NCBI GenBank assembly: GCA_022711755.1
Contig: JAKLEA010000014.1
Span: forward strand, 1-64,000
DNA length: 64,000 bases
From: Planctomycetota bacterium
GTDB lineage: Bacteria; Planctomycetota; Brocadiia; SM23-32; JAKLEA01
Direction of reading: 5' to 3'
Numbering within the stretch: position 1 is the stretch's first letter; each line of letters opens with the position of its first letter. The position numbers and the translations under genes were made by a program. The notes below the pieces were generated by a model. That model had not been told where the DNA came from. It worked only from the letters and a program-made list of their open reading frames with translations, and ran no database searches. Below, in pieces: positions 52,999 to 62,697 of the stretch.

Positions 52999-53205
52999 TG
53001 CCGCAGTGGATCTCAGGCAGGCAGGTCGGGAATTTGCGACTGAAAAGGAAGGCGGCATTGTCCGCTTTCGCCGCCGCCAGCGCAAGAGCGGGCGAAGAGG
53101 CGCAGTGAAGACTCAATCAATAATTCTCACACAAGCTCCAAAGGCTCCCCCTGCCGAATCTTGCGCTTCTGTCTTTCATCCCCCGCTGTCTTCCGCGCCA
53201 TCATC

Positions 53206-53214
53206 TGCTATACT
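53206..53214 (+). promoter_or_regulatory. Candidate extended -10 promoter before the second sulfatase
   Basis: TGCTATACT (extended -10, TGnTATACT) lies 85 bp upstream of ATG 53299, with no clear -35. The rest of the 300-bp gap (52999-53298) shows no gene. Confidence 0.35.
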
Positions 53215-53298
53215 TATCCAAACGCTCCGAGAAGCGGCCCTGCGCGCCGCCGAACCTGAATCCGCCGGAAAAGAACCCACTGAAAAGGGAACTGAGTC

Positions 53299-54753
53299 AT
53301 GCGAATTCTTTACCTGGACGTTGACACGCTCCGCGCCGATCATCTGAGTTGCTACGGCTACTGCCGCGAGACCACGCCGAACCTCGACCGCCTGGCCGAA
53401 GGGGGGACGCGCTTCGAGAACTGCTACGTCAGCGACGCCCCGTGCCTGCCCTCGCGCGCATCCCTCTTCACGGGGCGATTCGGCATTCACAGCGGAGTAG
53501 TCAACCACGGCGGAACCTCCGCCGACCTGCGGCTGATGGGGCCGGAGCGCGGCTTTTTCCACGGGGCCAATCACAATTCCTGGATTTCGGCCATCCGGGA
53601 CGCCGGGTATCACACCGTCAGCGTCAGCCCCTTCGCAGAACGCCATGCCGCGTGGTGGTTCTATCGCGGGTTCCGCGAGATGTATGACACCGGCAAGCGC
53701 GGCATGGAAATCGCGCAGGACGTCTCCCCCGTCGCGCTGCGCTGGCTCACTCAGAACGCGAAGAGGGACAACTGGTTCCTGCACGTCAACCTCTGGGATC
53801 CGCACACCCCGTATCGCACACCGCTCGAATACGGCAATCCCTTCGAGGGCAAGCCGTTCGATGAATGGCTCACCGAGGAGCAGATCCGGAAGGACTTCGA
53901 GGGCTACGGCCCGCATTGCGCCAACGACCTTTACGGCAACGGCCCCGTCCCGGATGGGTGGCCGCGCATTCCCAGACAGATCACGAACATGGACGATTAC
54001 GTCCGCTGGATTGACGGCTATGACACCGGCATCCGCTACGCCGACGAGCACTGCGGCATGATCCTGAAGGAACTCGAACGCCAGGGAGTTCTGGACGACA
54101 CGACCGTCATCATGAGCAGCGACCACGGCGAGAACCAGGGCGAGTTCAACATCTACGGCGATCATCACACCTCCTGCCACATCACGGCCCGCGTGCCGCT
54201 CATCATCCGCCGGCCCGGACTGCCCGGCGGGCGCGTTGACACGGCATTACATTATCAGACCGACATGGCCGCCACCGTACTTGAGATGATCGGCGCGCGC
54301 GTTCCCGCCGACTGGGACGGCGTCAGCTTCGCCCCGGTCTTCCGCGAGGGACGCCAGGCCGGGCGCGAAACGCTTGTCTGCGGCAACTGCGCGTGGAGCT
54401 GCCAGCGCTCCGTCCGATGGGACAACTGGATACTGCTCAGGACCTACCACGACGGATTGAAGGACCTGCCGGATGTCATGCTCTTCGACGTCGCCGGCGA
54501 CCCGCATCAGACGAAGAACCTTGCCTCCGCAAGGCCGGACCTGGTCAACGCCGGGCTTGCGCGGCTTGAGTTGTGGACGGCGGACATGATGAAGCGCTCC
54601 GCTTCCGATGTTGATCCCATGTGGAACGTCATGCGGGAGGGCGGCCCGTTCCACACGCGCAACCAGCTTGAGCCGTATTGCAAGCGACTGCGCGAGACCG
54701 GGCGCGAGCATCACGCCGAAGCCCTCATGCGGCGGCACGGGCGCAAGTTGTAG
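53299..54753 (+). CDS. Sulfatase (arylsulfatase A-like), cytosolic form
   Basis: 484 residues. MRILYLDVDTLRADHLSCYGYCRETTPNLDRLAEGG starts directly with the catalytic domain; no signal peptide. Canonical formylglycine motif C49-L-P-S-R53 with SLFTGRFGIHSG. Other blocks: NLWDPHTPYRTP, SSDHGENQGEFNIYGDHHT and RVPLIIRRPGLPGG, and a conserved C-terminal GNCAWSCQRSVR that is common in this subfamily. A stand-alone cytosolic sulfatase would desulfate imported oligosaccharides. Confidence 0.92.
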   Translation: MRILYLDVDTLRADHLSCYGYCRETTPNLDRLAEGGTRFENCYVSDAPCLPSRASLFTGRFGIHSGVVNHGGTSADLRLMGPERGFFHGANHNSWISAIRDAGYHTVSVSPFAERHAAWWFYRGFREMYDTGKRGMEIAQDVSPVALRWLTQNAKRDNWFLHVNLWDPHTPYRTPLEYGNPFEGKPFDEWLTEEQIRKDFEGYGPHCANDLYGNGPVPDGWPRIPRQITNMDDYVRWIDGYDTGIRYADEHCGMILKELERQGVLDDTTVIMSSDHGENQGEFNIYGDHHTSCHITARVPLIIRRPGLPGGRVDTALHYQTDMAATVLEMIGARVPADWDGVSFAPVFREGRQAGRETLVCGNCAWSCQRSVRWDNWILLRTYHDGLKDLPDVMLFDVAGDPHQTKNLASARPDLVNAGLARLELWTADMMKRSASDVDPMWNVMREGGPFHTRNQLEPYCKRLRETGREHHAEALMRRHGRKL

Positions 54754-54760
54754 TCTCATT

Positions 54761-54912
54761 GGTGGGTCAACGCATCGCGCTTTGCGCGCCGCGCCTTGCG
54801 CGCTGCTAACGACCCACCCTACTTGCTGGACCATGACGGGCAGGCGAGACGCCTGCGCTAAAACTTGAGGCTGAGCCAGGCCGCGTGGGTTCGGAGAACC
54901 CGCCCTACGCGC
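54761..54912. repeat. Family D hairpin cluster
   Basis: Three hairpins in a row: GGTGGGTC (54761-54768) with GACCCACC (54811-54818) enclosing GCGCGC-rich arms, CAGGCGAGACGCCTG (54841-54855), and GGGTTCGGAGAACCC (54888-54902) followed by GCCCTACGCG. The last part is repeated inverted at 33153-33172. Confidence 0.7.
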
Positions 54913-54956
54913 TAAACACGCACAAGCGATCCGCCACATTCCCGGACGGCTCCGTA

Positions 54957-56954
54957 ATGGAACCTGAAGACGGCTCTGCGACAACCGATCTCGCAATTGA
55001 AGAAACCGGGAGTCACGATACTCCGGTTCTGACGGTCAGGAGTTTTGCGGTCGGCGCGGCGGGCGCGGTTTTCGTCTCCGTTGCGGATTACGTCAGCGGC
55101 GGCGTTCTGCAGAACAGTTTCATCGTCGGAACGCAGCTCGGCCCCATCGTTGTCGCCTTCTATCTCTGCCTCCTGCTTGGCAATGCGCTGCTGCGCCGGG
55201 TCGCTCCGTCCGCCGCGATGAGCGGCAACGAAATTCTCCTGAGCCTCGCCATGGTCTGGGTGGCCGCCGGAGTCGCCGCGTGGGGGACGGTACACGGAGT
55301 TCTACCGGGCCTTGTCATGCCATTCCGCCTCGCGCTCAAGAGTCCCGTTCCATGGGCCGAGATCGTAAAGGATATTCCCGCGTGGATGGTCCCCTCGACC
55401 GATCCCGACAGCGCGATCTGCGCGGACTTCGAGAACGGGACGCGGACGTGGGGGACCGTCGCGTGGCTGCCGTGGGCCAGGGCGCTCGCTCTCTGGGCAA
55501 TCGCCTTCGGGGGGCTTTACGGACTTGTTCTGAGCCTGGGCGCGATCTGTTTCCGGCAGTGGGCGCGCTCGGAGCGGCTGCCCTTCCCCGTCGCGCAGAT
55601 TCCGCTCTCGCTCATCGAGGCGCCGGAGCCGGGGGCGCGATTCAACCGCCTTCTGTCCAGCCGCGCCTTCTGGATCGGCCTCGGAACCGTGGTCTTCCTC
55701 GGCCTGCTGCGGGGTATTCATGATTATTACCCCGTCGTGCCGGAGGTCGCGCGCCGCTGGACGCTCTGGCAGTTTTACCTCGTCCGCCCGTTCTGCTACA
55801 TGCACCCTTATATGTTCGACGGATACATTTTTTTCTCGATCATCGGCGTCACGCTCATAAGCCCGCAGCACATATCCCTGAGCATCTGGCTGGCGTTCGT
55901 TCTGATGCAGGTTTATTACGTCGCCAGTTACATGCTCGGCGTGCCGCCGGATTCGATGGGCTGGAAGAACTGGTCCGCGCAGTCCGGCGGCTGCATCGTC
56001 TATCTGGGCGTTCTGCTTTACGTCGGGCGGGTTTATTACGCCGACGTGCTGCGGGCGTTTGCGTCGTCTGCGCACGCCGCCGCGCACGACCTGCGGCGGG
56101 AGCGCGCCTGGGCATGGGCGGCGTTTCTCAGTTGCGCGGTCATCGTCGGCTGGTTCAAGGCGGCGGGGCTGCCGCTCTGGACCTGCCTGCTGCTGACGTT
56201 CCTTATGACGCTGATCTTCATCATACTGATGCGCATGCTGGCGGAGAGCGGGCTGCTCTACATGCAGCTCGACTTCCGTCCGAGCACCTACGTCGTCGAG
56301 CTTTTCCACGGACGGGGGTTGAGCCACCAGCAAGCGGCGATCAGCATGATGACCACGCCGCTGTGCCTGGAGCAGCGCGATCATCCGACGCTGGCCGCGC
56401 ACACCTCGATGTACTGCAACTCCGGGCCGGACTGGCGACCGCGGCGGGGATTCTTCTTCGCCATAGTCGCGGCGATGGCGCTGGCCTACGTCGCGGCTTC
56501 GGCAGCCGGATTATTGAGCATCTATCGCTACGGCAGTTTTCACGTGGACCGCTGGTGCACGATAGCGCCGGACGCGCTGGGGACGCCCGCGTGGCACGCG
56601 CTGAGGATGGGGCGGAGCGGCGCGAGTTTCACGGCGGCGACCGCCGGCGCGATCATCGTCGGCTGGCTCTCCTTCATGCGGCTGCATTTTACATGGTGGC
56701 CGCTGCACCCGGTCGGGTTCCTGATCGGGATTACGTATCCCGGCGCGAGGATATGGTCGAACGTCGCGATCGGGTGGTTCCTGAAGTGGGGCATGATCCG
56801 CTACGGCGGCACGCGGATGGTTTCAGTTGCGAAACATCTGGGGATCGGGATCATCATCGGGGAGGCGGTGATACAGATGTTCTGGGTGCTGGTCGGGACG
56901 GCGGTGTGGCTGGGGGGGGGAGAGGCGATGAAGGTGGAGTTCAGTTATTATTAG
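54957..56954 (+). CDS. DUF6785-like multi-pass membrane protein
   Basis: 665 residues from ATG 54957 (MEPEDGSATTDLAIEE). An earlier start at 54885 would be read out of a repeat element and is not likely. About 14 hydrophobic segments; GLYGLVLSLGAICFRQWARSERLPFPVAQIPLSLIEAP and MLAESGLLYMQLDFRP are phrases of the large permease-like family (DUF6784/DUF6785) abundant in Planctomycetota and Lentisphaerota and distantly like oligopeptide transporters. Transport is likely but the substrate is unknown. It follows the sulfatase by 200 bp in the same direction. Confidence 0.8.
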   Translation: MEPEDGSATTDLAIEETGSHDTPVLTVRSFAVGAAGAVFVSVADYVSGGVLQNSFIVGTQLGPIVVAFYLCLLLGNALLRRVAPSAAMSGNEILLSLAMVWVAAGVAAWGTVHGVLPGLVMPFRLALKSPVPWAEIVKDIPAWMVPSTDPDSAICADFENGTRTWGTVAWLPWARALALWAIAFGGLYGLVLSLGAICFRQWARSERLPFPVAQIPLSLIEAPEPGARFNRLLSSRAFWIGLGTVVFLGLLRGIHDYYPVVPEVARRWTLWQFYLVRPFCYMHPYMFDGYIFFSIIGVTLISPQHISLSIWLAFVLMQVYYVASYMLGVPPDSMGWKNWSAQSGGCIVYLGVLLYVGRVYYADVLRAFASSAHAAAHDLRRERAWAWAAFLSCAVIVGWFKAAGLPLWTCLLLTFLMTLIFIILMRMLAESGLLYMQLDFRPSTYVVELFHGRGLSHQQAAISMMTTPLCLEQRDHPTLAAHTSMYCNSGPDWRPRRGFFFAIVAAMALAYVAASAAGLLSIYRYGSFHVDRWCTIAPDALGTPAWHALRMGRSGASFTAATAGAIIVGWLSFMRLHFTWWPLHPVGFLIGITYPGARIWSNVAIGWFLKWGMIRYGGTRMVSVAKHLGIGIIIGEAVIQMFWVLVGTAVWLGGGEAMKVEFSYY

Positions 56955-57067
56955 CGGGCCGCGCGGGGGGCTTCGCACGGCGTAATACGCGCGACGCGCG
57001 GGGGAAGGAAGGATTTATAAAGCATTTGCGGCTGACAGCGGTCCGCTTGTTTGTTTTGAAATGTGTA

Positions 57068-57124
57068 ACGCGGGAAGCATGGCTTCCCGCTTTGAAGGCT
57101 GTAGCATGGCTATAGCACTCCAAG
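57068..57124. repeat. Family B fragment at the phage module edge
   Basis: GCGGGAAGCATGGCTTCCCGC hairpin followed by GGCTGTAGCATGGCTATAGC and GCACTCCAAG, the inverted end of family B. It lies between the membrane-protein gene and the last phage gene and may also act as a bidirectional terminator. Confidence 0.55.
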
Positions 57125-57153
57125 ATTGCGCCGTCAACGCCTCTTTCATCGGC

Positions 57154-59712
57154 TTACACACCCCGCGCCTTTCTGCACACGACCAGCGTGTTGGTTGAGT
57201 TTATGACGGCGATGTCCCTGACGATCAGAGTGTCGGACGCGCAGAATCCGCTCTCCTGCGCGTCGCTCACGACCGGGGCGCAGTCGAGCTTGTGCCGCGT
57301 GACGACAAGCCGGGTGTTGTCCAGGTCCTCCGTGAGGCCGACGGCGACGTAGTCCCCGTGGCCAGCTTCGTCGGCGCTTTCCGCGATGTCGCTGGCATAG
57401 CACGGTATGCGCAGGCGTTTCAGGTGCGGATGCGCCGACCGGTCGGTCGTGTGAAGCGTGCATTTCGTCATGGCGTACGAGCCGGGCACGGACATGTCCC
57501 CCTCCTGCGCGCCGGCCCCGTCATACCAGTCCCCGGCCCAGAGCGGGTACCAGAACAGTTTCACGTCGCGGTCGTCATCGCCGCCGCCGGAGATTTCCGA
57601 GGAGCCGCCGAAGATGACGCCGATGTCGCTCACCGAGGGGGCGGCGCCCCAGGCGTCGAGGTATGCCGTGAACTCGCCTTCGCCGTTGACGGGAATGGGC
57701 CACTCCAGGCCGATCTTCGGGCGGTAGAATCGGCACTTCACGTAATTCAACTGGGAGTAGACCGCCGTCACCATCGCCAGTCGCCCGATGAGCGGCTCGA
57801 TTTCGACGTATCGCCCCGGCGGAAGAGCGTCCGGCTGGGAGGAGTGGCTCCATTCCTGTTTCGCCAGGCGCGTCATCATCATCTGGTTGTTCATGTCCGC
57901 GCCGGAGACGTCTATGCCCCCCCGGTAGAACACCTCCCCCTCGACGGGGTATTTCCGCGAATAGCCGATCACCTTCCGGACCAGGGCGTTGGGCGCGAAA
58001 TCGCTCTCCGAGGCCGAGACGACCTTGAGGTAATCCTCCGTGTCGGGCTGGGTCGCCAGCGCCTGGCGGACGAGGCAGCCGCGCAGTTTCTCCTCCTTGT
58101 AGAGCGCGTTTTTCATGAACGCGGAAAGCTCCATGCGACGGCGGGCTTCGCGGTATCCGTCCAGGGCTGTAATTCTATGCGCGACGGTGTGGGTCACCCG
58201 TCGGCGGGCCGGCTCCCAGTCCGTCTGCATGATGCCGACGTCCAGGTCGCTCCACTTGTTTCCGTCGAGATTGGCGAAACTGATGCGCCTCTCAAGGTCA
58301 AGGTCCGAGCGCGAGGCGGCGTCAATCGTCACCGTCCCGCATATCCGCGCATCCCCGTATTGCGCGACAAGCTCAGCGGCAAGCTGCGCCATGGCGTCGC
58401 TTGCCGACTGGCTCGACTGGGGCCAGCCCGTCGGACTCTTCCACTCCGGGTCGTAGATGACGTATTCCGCGTCGAAGCCGTAGTCGCTGTAGGCGCTCCC
58501 GGACGGCCCCGCCGTCACCTTGAATGGTGTGTTGTAGTAATACCATCCCCAGAGCGTTTCGTCCTCGCCGAGTTCCCAGTCCGCGCCCGGCCAGACGTAG
58601 ATCATGAAATTCTGCGGGTTGTAGAACCAGTCCGTCGGGGCCAGCGCGATTTTGCCGCCCTCCCGCGTTCCGCGATAGAGCCTCGGCCCGTTCGGGAAAG
58701 TTCCCCAGCCTTCGGGGACGTCGCTTGAAACCGGACGCCAGCTCATCCGCTCCTGATCGTGCGGGAGCCGCCAGACGGAATGCCATCCCGGCTCATCGGA
58801 GCTGACCAGCAGGACCTCTGAATTCCCGGTTTCCTCGTTCTCCCCCTCCAGGACGTTTGCAGGCATGACCATATCCGTTCCATCATCGCCCTGGATGGTC
58901 ACCCTTGTGAAGACGCCGTCGAGGTTGAAGCTCAGGCGGTTGTCCTCCAGGTTGTAGTCCTTGCCCGCCTCGTCAACGTAATGGCCCTCCTCGCCCGCGC
59001 GCACGCTCACGGTCGGGCAGAGGCGGTGGTTCACGACGCGGATCCGGCCGTCCGGAGCGACGCGCCAACCGTAGTCCCCCCCCGTCGCGTCAACCAGTCG
59101 CGTTATGGCCTCCGCCAGCGATTCGCCGTTCACGCTGAACTCCGTCACCTGCGCGTCCATCGCGAGGACGTCGGAAGCGATGTATGTGTAATCCGACGCG
59201 CTGAGGAACGGCTCTGTGACGTATGAGGCGTCGGCATGGTGCGACGGGATCGCGCTGCCGTCCTCCGGAACGCCCAGGGCGTGCTCGAGGATGTCAATCA
59301 GGATTTCGCCCGTTGTCCAGAGCGAGTTCAGTCCGCCCGGGCCGGCGGCTCCGGCGCCGTGATCGCAGTGGAAGCCCCGGCGGTTCCAGGCGTATGAGTA
59401 GCCGCCGTTGACGCGAACCTTCGCGTCGGCCAGCCGCGCGCGCCTGTCAAGCGCGAGGTAAGAGACGCCTTCCGTCGCCACGGAACCAGGTATGACACGG
59501 TATATCCATCCGTGGAATATCAGGTTCTCCGACGACTCAGAGGCGTGCCAGATCTGGACGAGGTCGTTATTCTCAAGCAGGCCCGACGCCGCGTCCAGCC
59601 TGTCCGCCGCGAAGAGTTCGGCCCGCGACGGGCCGGTGTAGCCGAAGCTTACGCGCCTGACCTCGACGTCATTCCTCAGCGTCCCGTTGATTTTCAGAAT
59701 GCAATCGTTCAT
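57154..59712 (-). CDS. Phage tail hub or late-control-like structural protein
   Basis: 852 residues, no signal peptide. Residues 1-60 (ILKINGTLRNDVEVRRVSFGYTGPSRAELFAAD) and ENNDLVQIWHASESSENLIFHGWIYRVIP match the beginning of tail hub proteins of the gp27/gpD/gp44 type: a beta-barrel followed by DxVxI and a barrel closing strand. FLSASDYTYIASDVLAMDAQVTEFSVNGESLAEAITRLVDATGGDYGWRV and the GRIRVVN strand continue that fold. The C-terminal 300 residues are probably a receptor- or lysis-related beta region (SSEISGGGDDDRDVKLFWYPLWAG). Last gene of the minus-strand phage module, starting 3 bp after the gene upstream. Assignment is by pattern and context. Confidence 0.6.
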   Translation of the reverse strand: MNDCILKINGTLRNDVEVRRVSFGYTGPSRAELFAADRLDAASGLLENNDLVQIWHASESSENLIFHGWIYRVIPGSVATEGVSYLALDRRARLADAKVRVNGGYSYAWNRRGFHCDHGAGAAGPGGLNSLWTTGEILIDILEHALGVPEDGSAIPSHHADASYVTEPFLSASDYTYIASDVLAMDAQVTEFSVNGESLAEAITRLVDATGGDYGWRVAPDGRIRVVNHRLCPTVSVRAGEEGHYVDEAGKDYNLEDNRLSFNLDGVFTRVTIQGDDGTDMVMPANVLEGENEETGNSEVLLVSSDEPGWHSVWRLPHDQERMSWRPVSSDVPEGWGTFPNGPRLYRGTREGGKIALAPTDWFYNPQNFMIYVWPGADWELGEDETLWGWYYYNTPFKVTAGPSGSAYSDYGFDAEYVIYDPEWKSPTGWPQSSQSASDAMAQLAAELVAQYGDARICGTVTIDAASRSDLDLERRISFANLDGNKWSDLDVGIMQTDWEPARRRVTHTVAHRITALDGYREARRRMELSAFMKNALYKEEKLRGCLVRQALATQPDTEDYLKVVSASESDFAPNALVRKVIGYSRKYPVEGEVFYRGGIDVSGADMNNQMMMTRLAKQEWSHSSQPDALPPGRYVEIEPLIGRLAMVTAVYSQLNYVKCRFYRPKIGLEWPIPVNGEGEFTAYLDAWGAAPSVSDIGVIFGGSSEISGGGDDDRDVKLFWYPLWAGDWYDGAGAQEGDMSVPGSYAMTKCTLHTTDRSAHPHLKRLRIPCYASDIAESADEAGHGDYVAVGLTEDLDNTRLVVTRHKLDCAPVVSDAQESGFCASDTLIVRDIAVINSTNTLVVCRKARGV

Positions 59713-59715
59713 TGT

Positions 59716-60531
59716 CTATTCGTCCTGCGGCGTGTGGACAAAGGTCACCTTGAATTTGCAGATGCCCCAGTGGTCATTCGGGGTCGAGGCGATTCGCTCC
59801 AGACGGCAGTCGCTCCATGAGTTCCCGTTGCCTGCGAGAGCAACCGGTCCGGGGCCGATGCCCTTGTGGATGTCCCTCAAGTATGCTTCGATCTCCGTCC
59901 TGCTTCCGGCGCGGGAATGGACGCAATCCAGCGTGAAGCGGATTCTCCGCCCGGCGATGAGCGGCGCGATGCGAGCGCCGTTGCACCTGGGGACGCGCTT
60001 CAGCGTCGTCCGCCGCGCGGCCTCGACTTTCATCGTCGCGTAATCGCCAAGCTGGATCCCGTTCGCGAGATAGAGGTTTCCCGTCGTCGTTCCTTCGTAT
60101 GTCTCCGCCTCAGCGGGGATTGATTCCCAGGCGTTGTCGGACACGCTCAGGTCATGCGCGGGCCGGATGAAGCGCAGGAGCAGTTTCGCCTCGGAGTTCG
60201 CTTCGACTCTGCCGCTTCCTCCCACGAACCAGCAGCCGGAGAAGACGACCCTCCCCCCCGCATAATCCTCGATTCCGACGTCGGCAATGCCTGTCTCGCT
60301 CAGCGCGAGCAGTTTTTCGATGAGCCAGCGTTCCGCGTCACCGGCGTTCGCCCGGATCGCCTCGCATTGGACGCGCAGAAGCTGCGCATCGCCGCCGCGA
60401 AGGCAGTATCGCAGGTCAACCTCGGCGGCGCTTTCGACCGCCAGCGGTCCGCCGGAATAATCCGGCGCGGCGAAGGCGTAATCGCCCAGGCCGATCAAAG
60501 TCTCTCCATCCGTCACGTATCCGCCAGCCAT
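59716..60531 (-). CDS. Phage structural protein of unknown type
   Basis: 271 residues, beta-rich (MAGGYVTDGETLIGLGDYAF, GGRVVFSGCWFVGGSGRVEANSEAKLLLRF, RIRFTLDCVHSRAGSRTE, ICKFKVTFVHTPQD). Located 3 bp before the hub gene. Size and position suit a distal-tail or baseplate protein, but no family is recognised. Confidence 0.6.
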   Translation of the reverse strand: MAGGYVTDGETLIGLGDYAFAAPDYSGGPLAVESAAEVDLRYCLRGGDAQLLRVQCEAIRANAGDAERWLIEKLLALSETGIADVGIEDYAGGRVVFSGCWFVGGSGRVEANSEAKLLLRFIRPAHDLSVSDNAWESIPAEAETYEGTTTGNLYLANGIQLGDYATMKVEAARRTTLKRVPRCNGARIAPLIAGRRIRFTLDCVHSRAGSRTEIEAYLRDIHKGIGPGPVALAGNGNSWSDCRLERIASTPNDHWGICKFKVTFVHTPQDE

Positions 60532-60558
60532 ATCCCCCCCCTGCGCGATTCCGACGCG

Positions 60559-60969
60559 CTAAGGCTGTTCCGTCGAGCTTCGCTTCAACTGTTCCACGTC
60601 GCCGCGGATTTGCCGCAGGCTGTCCTGAAAGCGCTCCTCCGCCTTCAGGAACTCCGCCCTGACAACTTCCAGGATCTCCAGGTTCGTCTCAAGCGCGCGC
60701 GTAATCGGGGCGACGATTTCCGACGGATCGGGAAAGGCGTCCGCGCCAGGCTGTGTATCGCGGGAAGGTGCGATGCTCCCCATTCCGCGATTCATCCAGC
60801 GCGGCGGGATCATGTCAGCATCATCAAGCCCGCCGTTTGAAGGATTTGCCCAGTCAGGCATGCCGTCATTTGAGGTGAATGCAGGCATTGACGGATCCGG
60901 CGCGGGCGTTATCTGCGGCGCGCCGTCTTGTTTTTTCCGGCGTTCGAATCTTCGAATGTTGTCGCTCAT
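60559..60969 (-). CDS. Small coiled-coil protein in the phage module
   Basis: 136 residues from ATG 60969 (MSDNIRRFERRKKQDGAPQI). A proline-rich middle is followed by a long helix IVAPITRALETNLEILEVVRAEFLKAEERFQDSLRQIRGDVEQLK likely to form a coiled coil. Position after the tail-tube candidate is where tail chaperones or the tape measure usually lie, but it is far too short to be a tape measure. Confidence 0.6.
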   Translation of the reverse strand: MSDNIRRFERRKKQDGAPQITPAPDPSMPAFTSNDGMPDWANPSNGGLDDADMIPPRWMNRGMGSIAPSRDTQPGADAFPDPSEIVAPITRALETNLEILEVVRAEFLKAEERFQDSLRQIRGDVEQLKRSSTEQP

Positions 60970-60984
60970 TTTATTCACCACTAC

Positions 60985-61205
60985 AGATGCGGAAGCGCGT
61001 TGCAACGCGGCGACGCGCTTGTCAGGCGCGTTGATGCCGCAGTCCAAAAAAACGCTCGCCGCGTAGCCCCTCACCCGTCGCGCCATACGGCGCTCCACCC
61101 TCTCCCGAGGGAGAGGGAAAGGCGCGTGAATCGTATTCCAGAAGGAAGACGCTAAACACATACTCGGGAGAGGGGGAACAGCGACGACCGGGAGAGGGGA
61201 AATCA
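60985..61205. repeat. Adjacent family A and family C elements inside the phage module
   Basis: An inverse family A copy (60985-61053, ending GCAGTCCAAAAAAA) abuts a family C copy (61067-61117) with CCCCTCACCC and the perfect CCCTCTCCC/GGGAGAGGG hairpin. Two further CGGGAGAGGG pieces lie at 61164-61200. The 248-bp gap 60970-61217 is made almost entirely of these. Confidence 0.75.
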
Positions 61206-61217
61206 CACCGTCGGCGT

Positions 61218-62129
61218 CTACGCGACCGTCGCTTCGATGTCGTCGTGTTCCGCGGTCGCGCGGGCCTGGAAGCAGAGCGTTTGCCTGACGACGTCGCCGG
61301 GGCCGCCGCTTCTGGGAGCGTCCCGCAGCCATATCTTCGGCAGCCTGATGACGACGCTCCCGCCGCTCCCGCCAAGCGGGTGCGCGAAATTCAGCGTCAG
61401 GCTGGTCTCCTCGAACTCCCTGAGCGCGTCATCGTAATCGTCCGTATCGTGCGCGAGCCGCACCCATCCGGACACGCTTCTGCGCCCGCCCTTCAGGAAA
61501 ACCGGCTCGTAGTCGCTGAAGGCCGGGCCGACGATGACCCCGTTGTCAACGTCAACGGCAAACGCCTCCACGCCGGCCGCGACTGTCCCGTCCGGAATCT
61601 GCGCGACGCCGTGCTGGTACGAATACGGTATTTCGTCGGCATACACGAAGTCCGAAGCAACCGGCGCGTCTTCTGTAATGCGCTCCTCATGTTTGCCGAT
61701 CAGTTGCGCGGAGAAGGTCAGACGGCCGGACGGAGCGTCTCCGGACAGGCGGAAGCGCGAGAAGACCAGGCCGCGCTGCTCCGATGTTTCCACCGGGCCG
61801 CAGTATTGCGCCGTGAAGGAGCGGAGGTCCCAGTTTTCGTCACGCGACAGCGCGGCTTCCAGCAGGAAGGCCGCCTGGTTCCGGAAAAGGCGCGTTGCGA
61901 GCGATCCGCCAAGCTGCCTCATCAGCGGCATGACGAAGCGGCGCCGATATCCGCCGACATTCAGCGCGGGCGTGTGCGGGACGCTCGCCAGGCGGACGGC
62001 GTACCCCTCCCCCCAGAGTGGGCAGCACGTCCACTGCGGCGACTCCGGCTTTTCGCACCATTCATCCTCAAGACACAGTCGCAAATGGCGCTGCGCCCCG
62101 ATGTGCGCGTTAACGATCGTTCCAGTCAT
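61218..62129 (-). CDS. Phage structural protein, possibly tail tube or sheath-like
   Basis: 303 residues, beta-rich. MTGTIVNAHIGAQRHLRLCLEDEW and the strand RSFTAQYCGPVETSEQRGLVFSRFRLSGDAPSGRLTFSAQLIG alternate with DYEPVFLKGGRRSVSGWVRL and TSLTLNFAHPLGG. These are compatible with a tail tube fold (two-layer beta barrel). No exact family match. Confidence 0.55.
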   Translation of the reverse strand: MTGTIVNAHIGAQRHLRLCLEDEWCEKPESPQWTCCPLWGEGYAVRLASVPHTPALNVGGYRRRFVMPLMRQLGGSLATRLFRNQAAFLLEAALSRDENWDLRSFTAQYCGPVETSEQRGLVFSRFRLSGDAPSGRLTFSAQLIGKHEERITEDAPVASDFVYADEIPYSYQHGVAQIPDGTVAAGVEAFAVDVDNGVIVGPAFSDYEPVFLKGGRRSVSGWVRLAHDTDDYDDALREFEETSLTLNFAHPLGGSGGSVVIRLPKIWLRDAPRSGGPGDVVRQTLCFQARATAEHDDIEATVA

Positions 62130-62161
62130 TATTTTGTCCCCCTCTGCGGAAATATACCGTA

Positions 62162-62680
62162 TTACGCCCCGGTCGCCGGCGAATGGAAAAGCGTCCCTGC
62201 CGTCCGGGCGTTGACTACGAACATCACGTCAATGCTGAAATCCAACTGCCAGACGACGCCGTAGCGTCTGGCGGGCGCGGGGCGAAGGCTCGGCGCGCTT
62301 ATCTGGAAGCGGTTCACCTTCTCCGGGTAACCGAGGTGGCTGTCGGTGCGCCCCATCAGGGCCTCCCAGACGACCGCGTAACGCCGCACCGGAACGAATG
62401 GGTTTCGCGCCGAGTCCCAGATTGAGGCAGGGTAAGCGACCTTGAATTCCTGTGTTGCGTCGCTGCGCCATTCCGACGGGAGGTCGCCGATGCGGATTGA
62501 GAGCGCGGGGCAGTCAACGTCCGCCGCGCCTCCATCGGCAAGCGACGGGGAGTCAGCGTCCCCGCGCGTCCAGCGATAACAACGCCCGTCCCGGAACGCC
62601 TCACGGAAATTCGCGCTGGCGTCCAGCGCGCTCCAGATCAGATCGTGCGTTCTTTCGAAGATTGTCGGTCGCTCAATCAT
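62162..62680 (-). CDS. Phage tail-terminator-like protein
   Basis: 172 residues: MIERPTIFERTHDLIWSALDASANFREAFRD and then strands IRIGDLPSEWRSDATQEFKVAYPAS and WQLDFSIDVMFVVNAR. Length and position between the gp36-like and tube-like genes fit a tail terminator. This is inferred from gene order. Confidence 0.55.
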   Translation of the reverse strand: MIERPTIFERTHDLIWSALDASANFREAFRDGRCYRWTRGDADSPSLADGGAADVDCPALSIRIGDLPSEWRSDATQEFKVAYPASIWDSARNPFVPVRRYAVVWEALMGRTDSHLGYPEKVNRFQISAPSLRPAPARRYGVVWQLDFSIDVMFVVNARTAGTLFHSPATGA

Positions 62681-62697
62681 GCATTTCCTCCGTGCTG

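Noticed and set aside
51593..53116. 507-codon minus-strand open frame over the MFS gene
   Set aside because: Same strand as but different frame from the transporter; Arg/Pro/Gly-rich translation without motifs, whereas the 51796-52998 frame has 12 membrane helices.
57292..58728. 478-codon plus-strand open frame in the phage module
   Set aside because: Antisense to the tail hub gene; no motif.
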